64,000 bases of DNA, taken from Bryobacteraceae bacterium (lineage in GTDB: Bacteria > Acidobacteriota > Terriglobia > Bryobacterales > Bryobacteraceae). The DNA is taken from the NCBI GenBank assembly GCA_026002875.1, contig BPGE01000001.1, positions 2,914,001 through 2,978,000 of the forward strand, read 5' to 3'. The position numbers and the translations under genes were made by a program. Shown here in pieces: positions 1 through 8,523 of the stretch (positions within the stretch are counted from its first letter, which is position 1; each line of letters begins with the position of its first letter). The notes under the pieces are model-generated. The model had not been told where the DNA came from and made no database searches. It saw only the letters and a program-made list of their open reading frames with translations.

Positions 1-1
1 C

Positions 2-1387
2 ACCGCCGACGGCGAATTCCACGGCTTCGAAGGCGCCAACGACAAAAGCGGCTGCTGTTACGGCTCCTGCACCCACGTCTGGAACTACGAATCCACGACC
101 AACCATCTCTTCCCCTCCCTCGCCCGCAGCCTCCGCAACGCGTCATTCGGACACATGATGGACGAGCGCGGCGGCATTCATTTCCGCGAGATTCTCCCGA
201 AAGGGACGGGGCGTTTCGGGCTCGCTGCTGCCGATGGCCAGATGGGCCAGGTGATGAAAGCGTGGCTTGATTTCCGCCTTTCCGGAGACCGGAAATGGCT
301 GGCCGGCATCTGGCCGTCGGTGAAAAAAGCGGTGGAATTCTGCTGGATTCCTGGAGGCTGGGACGCTGACCGCGACGGCGTGATGGAAGGCGCCCAGCAC
401 AACACCTACGACATCGAGTTCTACGGACCGAATCCCCAGTGCGGCATCTACTACCTCGGCGGCTTGCGCGCCGCCGCCGAACTGGCCCGCGCCGCAGGCG
501 ATGCGGCCTTCGCCGAAACCTGCATGGATCTCTTCCGGCGCGGTTCGGCGTGGATCGATGCAAATCTCTTCAACGGCGAATATTACATCCAGAAAGTCCG
601 CGGCATTCCCAGGAAACAGATCGCTGAAACTCTGGTCTCCACCATGGGCTCGGACGACACCGAGAAGCCGGATTACCAGCTCGGAGAAGGCTGCCTGGCC
701 GATCAGCTCATTGGTCAATATCAGGCTGATTTATGCCGGATGGGGCCGCTGCTCAAAGAGGAAAACATCCGCCGCGCCCTGGTTTCCATCTACCGCTACA
801 ACCGCCGGACGTCCATGGACGATCACGAGAACATGCAGCGCACCTACGCGCTGAACGACGAGTCTGGCCTGCTGATCTGCGACTACGGCAAGGCGCCCCG
901 GCCGCGCATTCCCTTCCCTTATTTCGCCGAGGCCTGGACCGGCATCGAATACCCCGCCGCCGCCCAGATGATCGGCATGGGCATGGTGGAAGAAGGGCTC
1001 GCCATCCTCGAAGCCGTCCGGCTCCGGCACGACGGCGTCCGTCGCAATCCCTTCGACGAGCCGGAGTGCGGCCACCACTATGCGCGGGCTCTCTCCGCCT
1101 GGAGCGCCGTCGTGCTGTGCTGCGGCTTTTTTTACAACGCAGGGGACCAGTCCCTGGAAATCGCGCCTGCGCTCAGGACGCGCCCCTTCCGCGGCTTCTG
1201 GAGCACCGCTTCCGGATGGGGCGTGTTTGAGCTGGCGCGCGCCGCCCGCAGAGGTGCGCCGCCTGTCCTGCGGATTGAGGCCATGGAGGGCAGGCTGGAG
1301 TTTGCCTCGCTGAAAGTCGAGGGACAGACGATCGGACTGTCTGCGCCTGTGCAGGTCTCCCCGGACCGGCCATGGCGGCTTGGATAG
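2..1387 (+). CDS. GH116-family glycosidase, C-terminal part (truncated at window edge)
   Basis: The reading frame is open from base 2, so the gene begins outside the window and only about 460 C-terminal residues are seen. Near the left edge is the motif CTHVWNYE, which in GH116 (bile-acid glucosidase/glucosylceramidase-like, DUF608) carries the catalytic nucleophile Glu. About 85 residues after an internal GHMMDERGG stretch comes DGVMEGAQHNTYD, whose last Asp matches the acid/base of this family. The (alpha/alpha)6 barrel pattern continues to the end. An internal ATG at 155 is not the start, because conserved family sequence precedes it. Known GH116 enzymes cleave beta-glucosides or beta-xylosides; the substrate here cannot be told. 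It fits a window rich in glycoside hydrolases. Confidence 0.85.
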   Translation, partial: TADGEFHGFEGANDKSGCCYGSCTHVWNYESTTNHLFPSLARSLRNASFGHMMDERGGIHFREILPKGTGRFGLAAADGQMGQVMKAWLDFRLSGDRKWLAGIWPSVKKAVEFCWIPGGWDADRDGVMEGAQHNTYDIEFYGPNPQCGIYYLGGLRAAAELARAAGDAAFAETCMDLFRRGSAWIDANLFNGEYYIQKVRGIPRKQIAETLVSTMGSDDTEKPDYQLGEGCLADQLIGQYQADLCRMGPLLKEENIRRALVSIYRYNRRTSMDDHENMQRTYALNDESGLLICDYGKAPRPRIPFPYFAEAWTGIEYPAAAQMIGMGMVEEGLAILEAVRLRHDGVRRNPFDEPECGHHYARALSAWSAVVLCCGFFYNAGDQSLEIAPALRTRPFRGFWSTASGWGVFELARAARRGAPPVLRIEAMEGRLEFASLKVEGQTIGLSAPVQVSPDRPWRLG

Positions 1388-1493
1388 CGCCGCCCGGAGC
1401 CGCCGGCCTCCGCGCGCCGGCGCCTGAGCCAGAAGTGCGCTGGAATCCGGTTACCTGAGAAAGCTGGATTCTCTGCAGATTCAACGATCGGGG

Positions 1494-2945
1494 ATGAACC
1501 GCATGAATACACTCAGGACGGCCAGTGCGCCCTCTCGCCTCTTCACCCTTTCCATCCTGCTCTGCCTGCCCTCTGCCGTCCAGGCGCAGAGGCAGGCGTC
1601 GTCGGCGCACGTGAACCTCTACTTCGCCCAGATCGCCGACGGCCAGTTCAGCGGCGGCCGCTGGCAGACCGCGCTGACCCTCGTCAACACGAACGACACA
1701 GCCGCATCGGCTGAGCTCCGCCTGTTCGGTTCCGACGGAGGCCCGCTGACGGTCGATTTCGGCTCCGGCCAGGCGTCGCGATTCACCCTGACCGTTCCCG
1801 CAAAGAGCTCGCTTTCGATCGCCAGCCGCCCCACCACGCTGCCCGTCCGCTCCGGCTGGGCGCGCGTGTATTCCGACGCGCCCCTGGTGGGGAGCGCCTC
1901 TTTCCGGCTGTGGCTCGGCTCGCAAGCCGCGCAGGAGGTGACCGCTCCGCCTGTCCTGCCCGTGATCGATTACGTCTCCTACGCCAACCGGGAACTCGGC
2001 GTGGCGGTGGCGAACCCCAACAACCGCACGCTGCGCGTGGATGCCTATCTGAAGCTCTCGAGCGGCGCTGTCGCGGGCCCCTCGAGGATCACCCTGCCGC
2101 CGTTCGGCCACACGGCCTTCAACGTCCGCGACCGCTTCCCTTCGGCCGATTTGCGCGACTCCATGCTCTCGCTCGAAGCCGTGGACCGGCCGCAGGACGA
2201 GTTCCTCGCCTGGACCATGAACACGGACGCAAGCGGCACGTTTTCCAGCCTTCCGCCGGGCGGAATCACGCCGCCGATCTCCCATTGGGACCGCATCTGG
2301 AACACGTTCCAGCGCGTTCTCAACGCCGCCCGCGACCTCGGCATGCTCCGCACCGCGCCGGAGCTTGAAATCCTGTACGACAAGACCGTCAACGCCTACG
2401 CAGCCGACGGGCAGGAAGTGGGGATTTTCATGGGCCTCTCCGAGCTGCTGGGCGACAGCGACAGCGAACTGGCGTTTGTCGTCGGCCACGAAATCGGCCA
2501 CATTTATCAGCAGAGGACAGGGCGGCTCGAATTCCACAACAATCCCGAATTCGACGCCGATATCTGGGGGACATTTCTCGCTCTGATCTCCGGATATGAT
2601 GCCTACGCCGCGGCTGGCGCTCTGGCCAAGCTGGCCATGGCCACCGGTACGGCGGGGCTCGCCGAGCAGTTCGAGCAGCAGCTGGCCCCCGAGGCCCACA
2701 AATCCTTCAACACCCGCATCAGCACCGTGTTCGAGATGCTGCAGTTCGTCTGCAGCCTCCGCGAGGCGGCGCCCGCCTGCAGGGTGTACAAGGCCATCCT
2801 CCATCCCCACCTGCCCGACTCGGCGCCGCTCCGCTGGGAGGACCTCGCCGCCCGCGGCTACCGCAAGCCTGAATTCGTGAAGAGCGCTCTGTCCGAAGAC
2901 GATTCCCGCGAGTCCGCGCCGGCGCAGCGGCGCGAAAAGGATTGA
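1494..2945 (+). CDS. Secreted HExGH metalloprotease, M48-like (copy 1 of tandem pair)
   Basis: A 483-residue protein with a Sec signal peptide ending near AVQA. Residues about 40-250 form a beta-rich domain with the sequence IADGQF.GGRWQTALTLVN, probably Ig- or fibronectin-like and of unknown role. The C-terminal half has HEIGH at residue 332 and, 24 residues on, EFDAD, the arrangement of zinc ligands and catalytic Glu in M48-like peptidases. It likely acts in the periplasm or outside the cell. The next gene (3423-4901) is a close full-length paralogue, so this is a tandem duplication. A second ATG nine bases downstream is an alternative start; neither has a strong Shine-Dalgarno. Protease activity is inferred from the motif only. 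Confidence 0.8.
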   Translation: MNRMNTLRTASAPSRLFTLSILLCLPSAVQAQRQASSAHVNLYFAQIADGQFSGGRWQTALTLVNTNDTAASAELRLFGSDGGPLTVDFGSGQASRFTLTVPAKSSLSIASRPTTLPVRSGWARVYSDAPLVGSASFRLWLGSQAAQEVTAPPVLPVIDYVSYANRELGVAVANPNNRTLRVDAYLKLSSGAVAGPSRITLPPFGHTAFNVRDRFPSADLRDSMLSLEAVDRPQDEFLAWTMNTDASGTFSSLPPGGITPPISHWDRIWNTFQRVLNAARDLGMLRTAPELEILYDKTVNAYAADGQEVGIFMGLSELLGDSDSELAFVVGHEIGHIYQQRTGRLEFHNNPEFDADIWGTFLALISGYDAYAAAGALAKLAMATGTAGLAEQFEQQLAPEAHKSFNTRISTVFEMLQFVCSLREAAPACRVYKAILHPHLPDSAPLRWEDLAARGYRKPEFVKSALSEDDSRESAPAQRREKD

Positions 2946-3381
2946 CCGCGCGCTCTCGCAACGGGGCCTCGGCCCCTCGATTGACGACACGGCCGGGGCG
3001 GCGTTTTCCTGGGCGCGCCGCCTGGCCCGCGCCGTGGCGCCGGCCTGCCCGATCCTGGAGCTCCTGAAGGCCTGCCGCGGCAATCCCCGGCAGCGCCCGG
3101 CGGCTGCCAGACCGATGGTCACGGCGGGGTCCCGGGGCGCGGCAGAGTAGACTGGTCCGGTTCCGCGGATCCGGGCCAGGGCACGGAAAACCGGACTTCC
3201 CCGGCAGGACTCGGCGTCCCGGCGTTCCCCCGCACGGCGAAGCGCTCCTCACGCCATGCGACGCACAACCTCGGGGCTGCATCTCGCAGCGTGAAAAGGG
3301 GAAAGCCTTTCTGCGCCGGCATCCCCGCACGCGACGGGAATTTCCGGCGGAAAAACGCTGCATCTCCTCCGCCATGAAAGA
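2946..3381. other. Intergenic gap between tandem metalloprotease genes
   Basis: About 440 GC-rich bases with no convincing gene. Small open frames on the minus strand have no recognisable product and look like chance frames. The only structure I see is at its right end: an inverted repeat and a -10-like box described separately. Confidence 0.6.
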
Positions 3382-3398
3382 GGCTCATTCTCTGAGCC
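3382..3398 (+). promoter_or_regulatory. Inverted repeat upstream of metalloprotease copy 2
   Basis: GGCTCA, five bases, TGAGCC: a perfect six-base inverted repeat ending 11 bases before the candidate -10 box of the following gene. Its position over the expected -35 region would suit an operator, but no regulator is known. Confidence 0.35.
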
Positions 3399-3409
3399 AG
3401 TCCGCCCGA

Positions 3410-3415
3410 TATAAG
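3410..3415 (+). promoter_or_regulatory. Candidate -10 box (TATAAG), leaderless type
   Basis: TATAAG lies seven bases before the ATG at 3423, and no Shine-Dalgarno sequence lies between. Transcription would start at or next to the start codon. Six other genes in the window show the same spacing. Confidence 0.45.
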
Positions 3416-3422
3416 AATAGGC

Positions 3423-4901
3423 ATGAGGTTTTTGAAGAAACATTACCGTCCGGTTTTGTTCGTTTCTTTCCTGACTCTGCTGCTGTCGCCCGCGCGGCTG
3501 CCCGCCCAACGGCAGCCTGCATCTGCGCATGTCAATCTCTATTTCCCGCAGATCGCCGACGGACAGTTCGAAGGAGGCCGCTGGCAGACGGCCCTCACGC
3601 TGGTGAACGCAAACTCGGTGGACGTGACGGCGAACATCATCCTTTACGATGGCGACGGGGGCGGTCTGCAGGTGGATTTCGGCAGCGGCCTGCAATCCAG
3701 GCATACCGTCCGCGTGCCTGCGACGGGCTCCGTGACGCTCTCCAGCAGGCCTTCCAGTCTGCCGCTCCGCAGCGGCTGGGCGTGGGTCGATGCCAATGCT
3801 CCGCTCATGGGCAGCGCCTCGTACCGCCTCTGGCTGGGGGGCCGCGCGGTTCAGGAGATCACAGCGCCCTCGAGTCTGCCCGTCATCGACTATGTCTCGT
3901 ACGCCAACCGCGACCTGGGCGTCGCCGTGGCCAACCCGAACAACCGCGTGCTGCGCGTGGAGGCAGTCCTTGTGCTGAATGACGGCACGCGGCTGGGCCC
4001 TTCTTCGATCACGCTTCCGCCGCGCGGACATACGGCCTTCGTCGTGCGCGAAAGGTTTCCGGCGGCCGACGGCAGCGACGCCGTCCTCGTGATGTCCGGG
4101 GCCAGCAGGCCGGAAGACGAATTCCTCGCCTGGACGATGAACACGGATTCGAGCGGCACGTTCTCCAGCCTGCCGCCTGGAGGCGTCACGCCTCCCATCT
4201 CGCATTGGGACCGCATCTGGAACGTCTATCTGCGCGTGCTGAACGCGGCCCGTGCCACCGATCTCTTCGTGGGACCCGCGCCCCGTCTCGTCATCCGGTA
4301 TGAGAAGCAGGTGAACGCCTACGCCAAGGGCGGTAACGAGGTGGGTGTGTACGTGGGGCTGTCCGAGCTTCTCGGAGACAGCGACAGCGAACTGGCGCAC
4401 GTGATCGGCCACGAACTCGGCCATATCATCCAGCAGCGGACAGGCGATCTGCGCCTCTGGTATCCGCCCAATGCGGAGCAGGACGCCGACATCTGGGGCA
4501 CCCTGTTCTCCGTGGCCGCCGGCTATGACGCGTACGCCCTCGCTGGCGCTCTGGCCAAGCTCAGCATGGCGACGGGGCGCGCCGGGCTGATGAACCAGCT
4601 GTTTGAGGACATCATCCCGGTGGCGGATGCGCACAGATCGTTCAATACCCGCCTGGATCTGGTTTATGAATTCCTGACTGTCATCTGTTCATCGGATGCC
4701 GGCAAACCTTTCTGCCAGGAGTACAAGCGTATCCTGCACCCGCATCTGCCGGATTCGGCTCCGCTGGGGATTGACGAGCTTGTGAAGCTGGGTTTCCGCG
4801 CCCCTGCTGAAATCCGCCCCCTGGCGGAGAGCCTGCGGGCGCGGCTGGCTTCGTTTGAGGAAGCCCAAGCCGCCACCGTGGATGGCGGGAAACGGGATTA
4901 G
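3423..4901 (+). CDS. Secreted HExGH metalloprotease, M48-like (copy 2 of tandem pair)
   Basis: A 492-residue paralogue of the preceding gene with the same order: signal peptide ending near LPAQ, a beta-rich N-terminal domain with IADGQFEGGRWQTALTLVN, then HELGH at residue 330 and EQDADIWG as the likely third zinc ligand region. Long blocks are almost identical to copy 1 (for example the segment SGTFSSLPPGG and the following HWDRIWN), while the C-termini and the stretch around residues 215-240 have diverged. A strong hairpin follows the stop codon. Probably an extracytoplasmic protease; substrate unknown. The start is set by the -10 box seven bases upstream and the signal peptide. Confidence 0.8.
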   Translation: MRFLKKHYRPVLFVSFLTLLLSPARLPAQRQPASAHVNLYFPQIADGQFEGGRWQTALTLVNANSVDVTANIILYDGDGGGLQVDFGSGLQSRHTVRVPATGSVTLSSRPSSLPLRSGWAWVDANAPLMGSASYRLWLGGRAVQEITAPSSLPVIDYVSYANRDLGVAVANPNNRVLRVEAVLVLNDGTRLGPSSITLPPRGHTAFVVRERFPAADGSDAVLVMSGASRPEDEFLAWTMNTDSSGTFSSLPPGGVTPPISHWDRIWNVYLRVLNAARATDLFVGPAPRLVIRYEKQVNAYAKGGNEVGVYVGLSELLGDSDSELAHVIGHELGHIIQQRTGDLRLWYPPNAEQDADIWGTLFSVAAGYDAYALAGALAKLSMATGRAGLMNQLFEDIIPVADAHRSFNTRLDLVYEFLTVICSSDAGKPFCQEYKRILHPHLPDSAPLGIDELVKLGFRAPAEIRPLAESLRARLASFEEAQAATVDGGKRD

Positions 4902-4907
4902 GCTGCC

Positions 4908-4938
4908 GCGGCGGGAGGGCGTTCACGCCCCCCGCCGC
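4908..4938. terminator. Terminator-like hairpin between convergent genes
   Basis: Left arm GCGGCGGGAGGGCG, loop TTCA, right arm CGCCCCCCGCCGC; perfect except for one bulged A. It sits between two convergent stop codons (4901 and 4941), so it could end transcripts from both sides. There is no long T run. Confidence 0.55.
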
Positions 4939-4940
4939 TT

Positions 4941-6275
4941 CTACTGCTTGATGATCGTCCCGTCGCGGCGGCGGATCTCGCCCCAGCCTCCGTTGAGCCG
5001 CTGCCGCTCGCCGGTTTCCCCGTAACCGTAGGGGTATTTCTTCGCCGCGGCCTCGTTCACTTCAATGCCCCAGCCCGGCGACTCGTTGGCGTAGAAATAT
5101 CCGTCCTTCAGCACCGGGCAGCCCTGGAAGACTTCCCGGACCGCATCGGGGAAGAACACGCTCTCCTGGATGCCGAAGTTGTAGCAGGCCACGTCCAGCG
5201 TGATGTTGGCCATGTGGCCCACGGGCGAGACGTCGCCCGGTCCGTGCCACGCCGTCTTGACTCCCATCAGCTCCGCCATCGCCGCGATTTTGCGGCACGG
5301 CGTCAGCCCGCCTGCCTGCGAAACATGGATGCGGATGTAGTCGATCAGCCGGTCGCGGATCAGCGGCGTCCACTCGTGCGGGCTGTTGAACAGCTCGCCC
5401 ATCGCGATCGGCGTCGAGCACTGCTGCCGGATGATGCGGAACCACTCGATGTCCTCGGGCGACAGCGGATCTTCGAGGAAAAACAGCCGGAACCGCTCGC
5501 ACTCCTTGCAGAAACGCACCGCCTGGATCGGCGAGATGCGCTCATGCACGTCATGGAGCAGCTCGACCTCGTCGCCCAGCTCCTTTCGCGCCGTCTCCAG
5601 CAGCTTCAGCGCGCGCCGCAGGTAGTCCTCGGGCTCGAACATCGGCGCGTCGTGGAGCTTCTCCACCTTTCCGGCGCCCGCGCCGGCGCCATAGCCCGCC
5701 TGTCCGGGCACGCCCACCTGCACGCGGATATGGCGGAAGCCCTGCGCCATCAGCTTGCGCGCGTTGTCGATCACTTCCGGAATCTCGCGCCCGCTCGCGT
5801 GCGCATAGCAGTCGGCCGCTTCCCGGCACTTGCCGCCCAGCAGCTGATAGACCGGCATGCCCGCCATGCGGCCCTTGATGTCCCACAGCGCCTGATCAAC
5901 GCCGCTGATGGCGTTGTTGAGCACTGGCCCGTTGCGCCAGTACGAAGAGTTGTACATCGCCTGCCAGAGGTCGTCGATGCGGTCGGCGGGCTTGCCCGCA
6001 AGGAACGGCCGCAGGTATCGTTCCACCGCGGCCGCCACCAGCTCGGCGCGCTGCGTGTATGTGCCGCAGCCGTAGCCGTACAGCCCGTCCTGATCCGTGA
6101 TGACCTTGACCACCGTCAGCCTCAGCCCCTGCGGCGCGGTGGCGATCACCTGCACGTCGCGGATGCGCGGCGCGGGCATCCCGCGCATGGCGCGCGCGGC
6201 GGTTTCCTGCGCATTCGACTCGCGCGCCGCCAGCGGCGCGGCGGCCATGGCTCCCAGCAGGCTGCGGCGGTTCAT
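4941..6275 (-). CDS. Exported mannonate dehydratase (ManD/RspA)-like enolase-superfamily enzyme
   Basis: A 444-residue enolase-superfamily protein. The metal-binding acids are visible as HDVHER, FLEDPLSP and MGELF, followed by AWHGPGD, the pattern of the ManD/RspA branch, which dehydrates D-mannonate or D-gluconate. Unlike the cytoplasmic E. coli relatives, it starts MNRRSLLGAMAAAPLAA, a Tat-type signal with the twin arginines at residues 3-4, so it is probably exported. It follows the ccmD-like gene by four bases and may be read through from the ccm operon, though a functional link is not evident. Substrate is not fixed by sequence; acid-sugar dehydration is the best guess. Confidence 0.8.
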   Translation of the reverse strand: MNRRSLLGAMAAAPLAARESNAQETAARAMRGMPAPRIRDVQVIATAPQGLRLTVVKVITDQDGLYGYGCGTYTQRAELVAAAVERYLRPFLAGKPADRIDDLWQAMYNSSYWRNGPVLNNAISGVDQALWDIKGRMAGMPVYQLLGGKCREAADCYAHASGREIPEVIDNARKLMAQGFRHIRVQVGVPGQAGYGAGAGAGKVEKLHDAPMFEPEDYLRRALKLLETARKELGDEVELLHDVHERISPIQAVRFCKECERFRLFFLEDPLSPEDIEWFRIIRQQCSTPIAMGELFNSPHEWTPLIRDRLIDYIRIHVSQAGGLTPCRKIAAMAELMGVKTAWHGPGDVSPVGHMANITLDVACYNFGIQESVFFPDAVREVFQGCPVLKDGYFYANESPGWGIEVNEAAAKKYPYGYGETGERQRLNGGWGEIRRRDGTIIKQ

Positions 6276-6279
6276 GGCG

Positions 6280-6444
6280 TCACTTCCCTTCCCGGTCTTC
6301 GATCATCCGCTTCAGGCTTTCGATCTCCCGCTCGATCCGGCGTTCCCGGCTGACGAGCGTCAGCACATACACGGCGAGGATGGCCCAGACGGCGATCAGT
6401 CCGTAGGCCAGATACTGGAAATTCCGCGCAGCGGCGTCACCCAT
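6280..6444 (-). CDS. CcmD-like small membrane protein
   Basis: A 54-residue protein with one membrane helix (about residues 11-31, YLAYGLIAVWAILAVYVLTL) followed by a charged stretch rich in Arg, Glu and Lys (SRERRIEREIES). Size, single-helix topology and position directly after ccmC match CcmD, the small partner that helps release holo-CcmE from CcmC and the CcmAB transporter. The start codon lies 18 bases beyond the ccmC stop. Sequence conservation in this family is low, so the call rests mainly on topology and gene order. Confidence 0.7.
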   Translation of the reverse strand: MGDAAARNFQYLAYGLIAVWAILAVYVLTLVSRERRIEREIESLKRMIEDREGK

Positions 6445-6462
6445 ACTCGAAATCCTTTCCCG

Positions 6463-7140
6463 TCAGAATGCGTGGGCCTCGCGCCGCAGGGCGTCGATCT
6501 CCCGGGCGCGTTTCTCCTGCTGCATCCGCACCGCAATCAGGATCACCGCGATCATCAGCAGCGGAACCCAGTTGCCGTACAGCATGGCGCGGTAGGCCGC
6601 GTCCATCTTGCCCTCTCCGTAGAGCACCGGCTGCGGATGCTGCGTGCGGAACCACTTGATCGAGAAGAACACGAACGGCACCACCGTGAAGCTGAGGATC
6701 GAAAGCACGGCCGACAGCCGCGCCCGCTGCGCCGGCTCCTCCACCGCCCGCCGCAGCACCAGGTAGCCTGCATACAGCAGCCAGCACACCAGCATCGACG
6801 TCAGCCGCCAGTCCCACGTCCACCAGATGCCCCAGATGATCCGCGCCCAGATCATGCCGCTGATCAGGTTGGCCGCGCCGAAAGCGAGGCCCACTTCCGT
6901 GGTCGACACCGCCAGGGCGTCCCATTGCATGCGGCCTGTTTTCAGGTAGCTGATCGATGCGATCAGGGCCGCGAAAAAGCACAGAAAGCAGGTAAATGCC
7001 GCCGGCACATGGAAGAAAATGATGCGGAAAATGGCGCCCTGAAACGCCTCGTCCGGCAGACCGGTCAGCATCACCCAGATGTTGCGCCCCAGCAGCAGCG
7101 CTGCCACGGCGCCCAGTCCATACAGAATTTTCTCTCTCAT
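6463..7140 (-). CDS. ccmC: Heme exporter/handling protein CcmC
   Basis: A 225-residue membrane protein with six likely helices. The tryptophan-rich WWD motif, WGIWWTWDWRLTS, is at residues 103-115, and conserved His44 (in HVPAA) and His168 (in TQHPQP) flank it as the expected heme ligands. In Ccm system I, CcmC loads heme onto CcmE at the periplasmic face. It lies four bases downstream of ccmB. Because the CcmE here is the CxxxY variant, this CcmC should be the type adapted to it. Confidence 0.93.
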   Translation of the reverse strand: MREKILYGLGAVAALLLGRNIWVMLTGLPDEAFQGAIFRIIFFHVPAAFTCFLCFFAALIASISYLKTGRMQWDALAVSTTEVGLAFGAANLISGMIWARIIWGIWWTWDWRLTSMLVCWLLYAGYLVLRRAVEEPAQRARLSAVLSILSFTVVPFVFFSIKWFRTQHPQPVLYGEGKMDAAYRAMLYGNWVPLLMIAVILIAVRMQQEKRAREIDALRREAHAF

Positions 7141-7144
7141 CCGT

Positions 7145-7825
7145 TCACCCGATCAGCACGGTCTCCACCAGCGCCACCGACAGCGCCGTGAAGATGATAT
7201 CGAATCCCGCCAGCATCCGCAGCCACGCCAGCTGATCGCCCGCGGGCGCTTGCCCCGCCACCAGAGCCGTCGTCAGCTGCATCGCCGCCATCAGGCACGG
7301 GATCAGCATCGGATAGACGAGCATCGGCAGCATCAGCTCCCGCAGACGCAGGTTCACCGTCAGCGCCGAAAACATCGTCCCGATCACTGTGATGCCCCAC
7401 GTGGCCAGCAGGAGCACAACCGCAAGCCACGCCGGCTGCCGCGCCCAGTCCACGTTGTAAAACACTCCGAAGACCGGAAGGCACACGATTTCAATGCCGA
7501 GCAGCAGCAGCCAGTTGGCGACGGCTTTCCCCAGGAACAGCGCCGAAGGCGGCACCGGACTCGTCACCAGAACGTCGAGACAGTCGTTTTCCAGCTCGCG
7601 CGCGAAACTCCGGTTCAGCAACAGCGCGCCGGCGAAGGCGAACACCAGCCACAGCAGCCCGCCGCTGATCTCGCGCGTCATCTCGGCCGTGGGATCGAAC
7701 GCGAAGCTGAACAGCAGCAGAATCACCAGGGCGAACGACAGCGACGCGTTCAGCGCCTCTTTCGTGCGCAGTTCGCTGCGCAGATCCTTGGCTGCAACCG
7801 TCCAGACCTGCCGCAGGTACTGCAT
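7145..7825 (-). CDS. ccmB: Heme ABC transporter permease CcmB
   Basis: A 226-residue permease with six predicted helices and the CcmB signature around RSFARELENDCLDVLVTSP. The start (MQYLRQ) overlaps the ccmA stop as TGATG, showing translational coupling. A longer upstream frame to 8326 is only open by chance over ccmA. CcmB forms the membrane part of the CcmAB transporter, which uses ATP to release holo-CcmE from CcmC. Confidence 0.93.
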   Translation of the reverse strand: MQYLRQVWTVAAKDLRSELRTKEALNASLSFALVILLLFSFAFDPTAEMTREISGGLLWLVFAFAGALLLNRSFARELENDCLDVLVTSPVPPSALFLGKAVANWLLLLGIEIVCLPVFGVFYNVDWARQPAWLAVVLLLATWGITVIGTMFSALTVNLRLRELMLPMLVYPMLIPCLMAAMQLTTALVAGQAPAGDQLAWLRMLAGFDIIFTALSVALVETVLIG

Positions 7826-8523
7826 CAGGCCTCTCCATAAGTCCGGTACAGGTAGCCCGGATCGTCGAGCATCTCCGCCGTGCGCTCGCCCGCGTGCGCC
7901 AGTCTGCCTTTGACGATCAGCGCTACGTGCGTCGCCAGCTCGAGCGCCTCGCGCAGTTGGTGCGTCGACATGACGATCGTCGCGCCGGAAGCGAGCGACT
8001 CCCGCAGCAGCCCTTGCAGAAGCGCGATGGCGCGGTCGTCGAGAGCCGTGAACGGCTCGTCCAGCAGCAGCAGCGACGGCTTGTGCAGAAACGCGCGCGC
8101 CACCGCCAGCCGCTGCCTCATCCCCCGCGAGAACTCCCGCACCAGCCCGTCCCGCACGCGCTCGAGCCCCGTCCGCTCCAGCCACTCCATCGCCGCGCGG
8201 TGCGCGTCGGGCAACCCGTAAAGCGCGGCGAACAGGCGCAGGTTCTCGTACGCGGAGAGCTCGTCGTAGATGCCGATGCCGTGTCCCAGCATGCCGGTCG
8301 TGCGCCGGACCTCGGCTGAAAGGCAATCGCGTCCCAGCACCCGCACCGCGCCTTTGCTGGGCTTCGACAGCCCGGCCAGAATGCGCAGCAGCGTCGTCTT
8401 CCCCGCGCCGTTGCGGCCCAGCAGCGCCACGCAGGCGCCCTGGCGCGCTTCAAAAGTGATGCCGCGCAGGGCGGGAAAATCGCCGTAGTATTTCCAGACC
8501 TGTTCGACGGCCAGGGCGGTCAT
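7825..8523 (-). CDS. ccmA: Heme ABC transporter ATPase CcmA
   Basis: A 232-residue ABC ATPase: Walker A GRNGAGKTT, signature FSRGMRQRLAVARA, Walker B LLLLDEP and a switch His in STHQ. The ATG at 8523 overlaps the upstream stop as ATGA, which supports this start over the longer open frame to 8619. It pairs with CcmB in the same operon. Confidence 0.93.
   Translation of the reverse strand: MTALAVEQVWKYYGDFPALRGITFEARQGACVALLGRNGAGKTTLLRILAGLSKPSKGAVRVLGRDCLSAEVRRTTGMLGHGIGIYDELSAYENLRLFAALYGLPDAHRAAMEWLERTGLERVRDGLVREFSRGMRQRLAVARAFLHKPSLLLLDEPFTALDDRAIALLQGLLRESLASGATIVMSTHQLREALELATHVALIVKGRLAHAGERTAEMLDDPGYLYRTYGEA

Noticed and set aside
1173-3122. Long minus-strand frame opposite the first metalloprotease
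   Set aside because: It is the antisense shadow of a well-supported plus-strand gene and has no recognisable domain, as is common in GC-rich DNA.
4908-4938. Hairpin-repeat unit
   Set aside because: It is a single hairpin with different flanks and a four-base loop, and its place between convergent stops fits a terminator.
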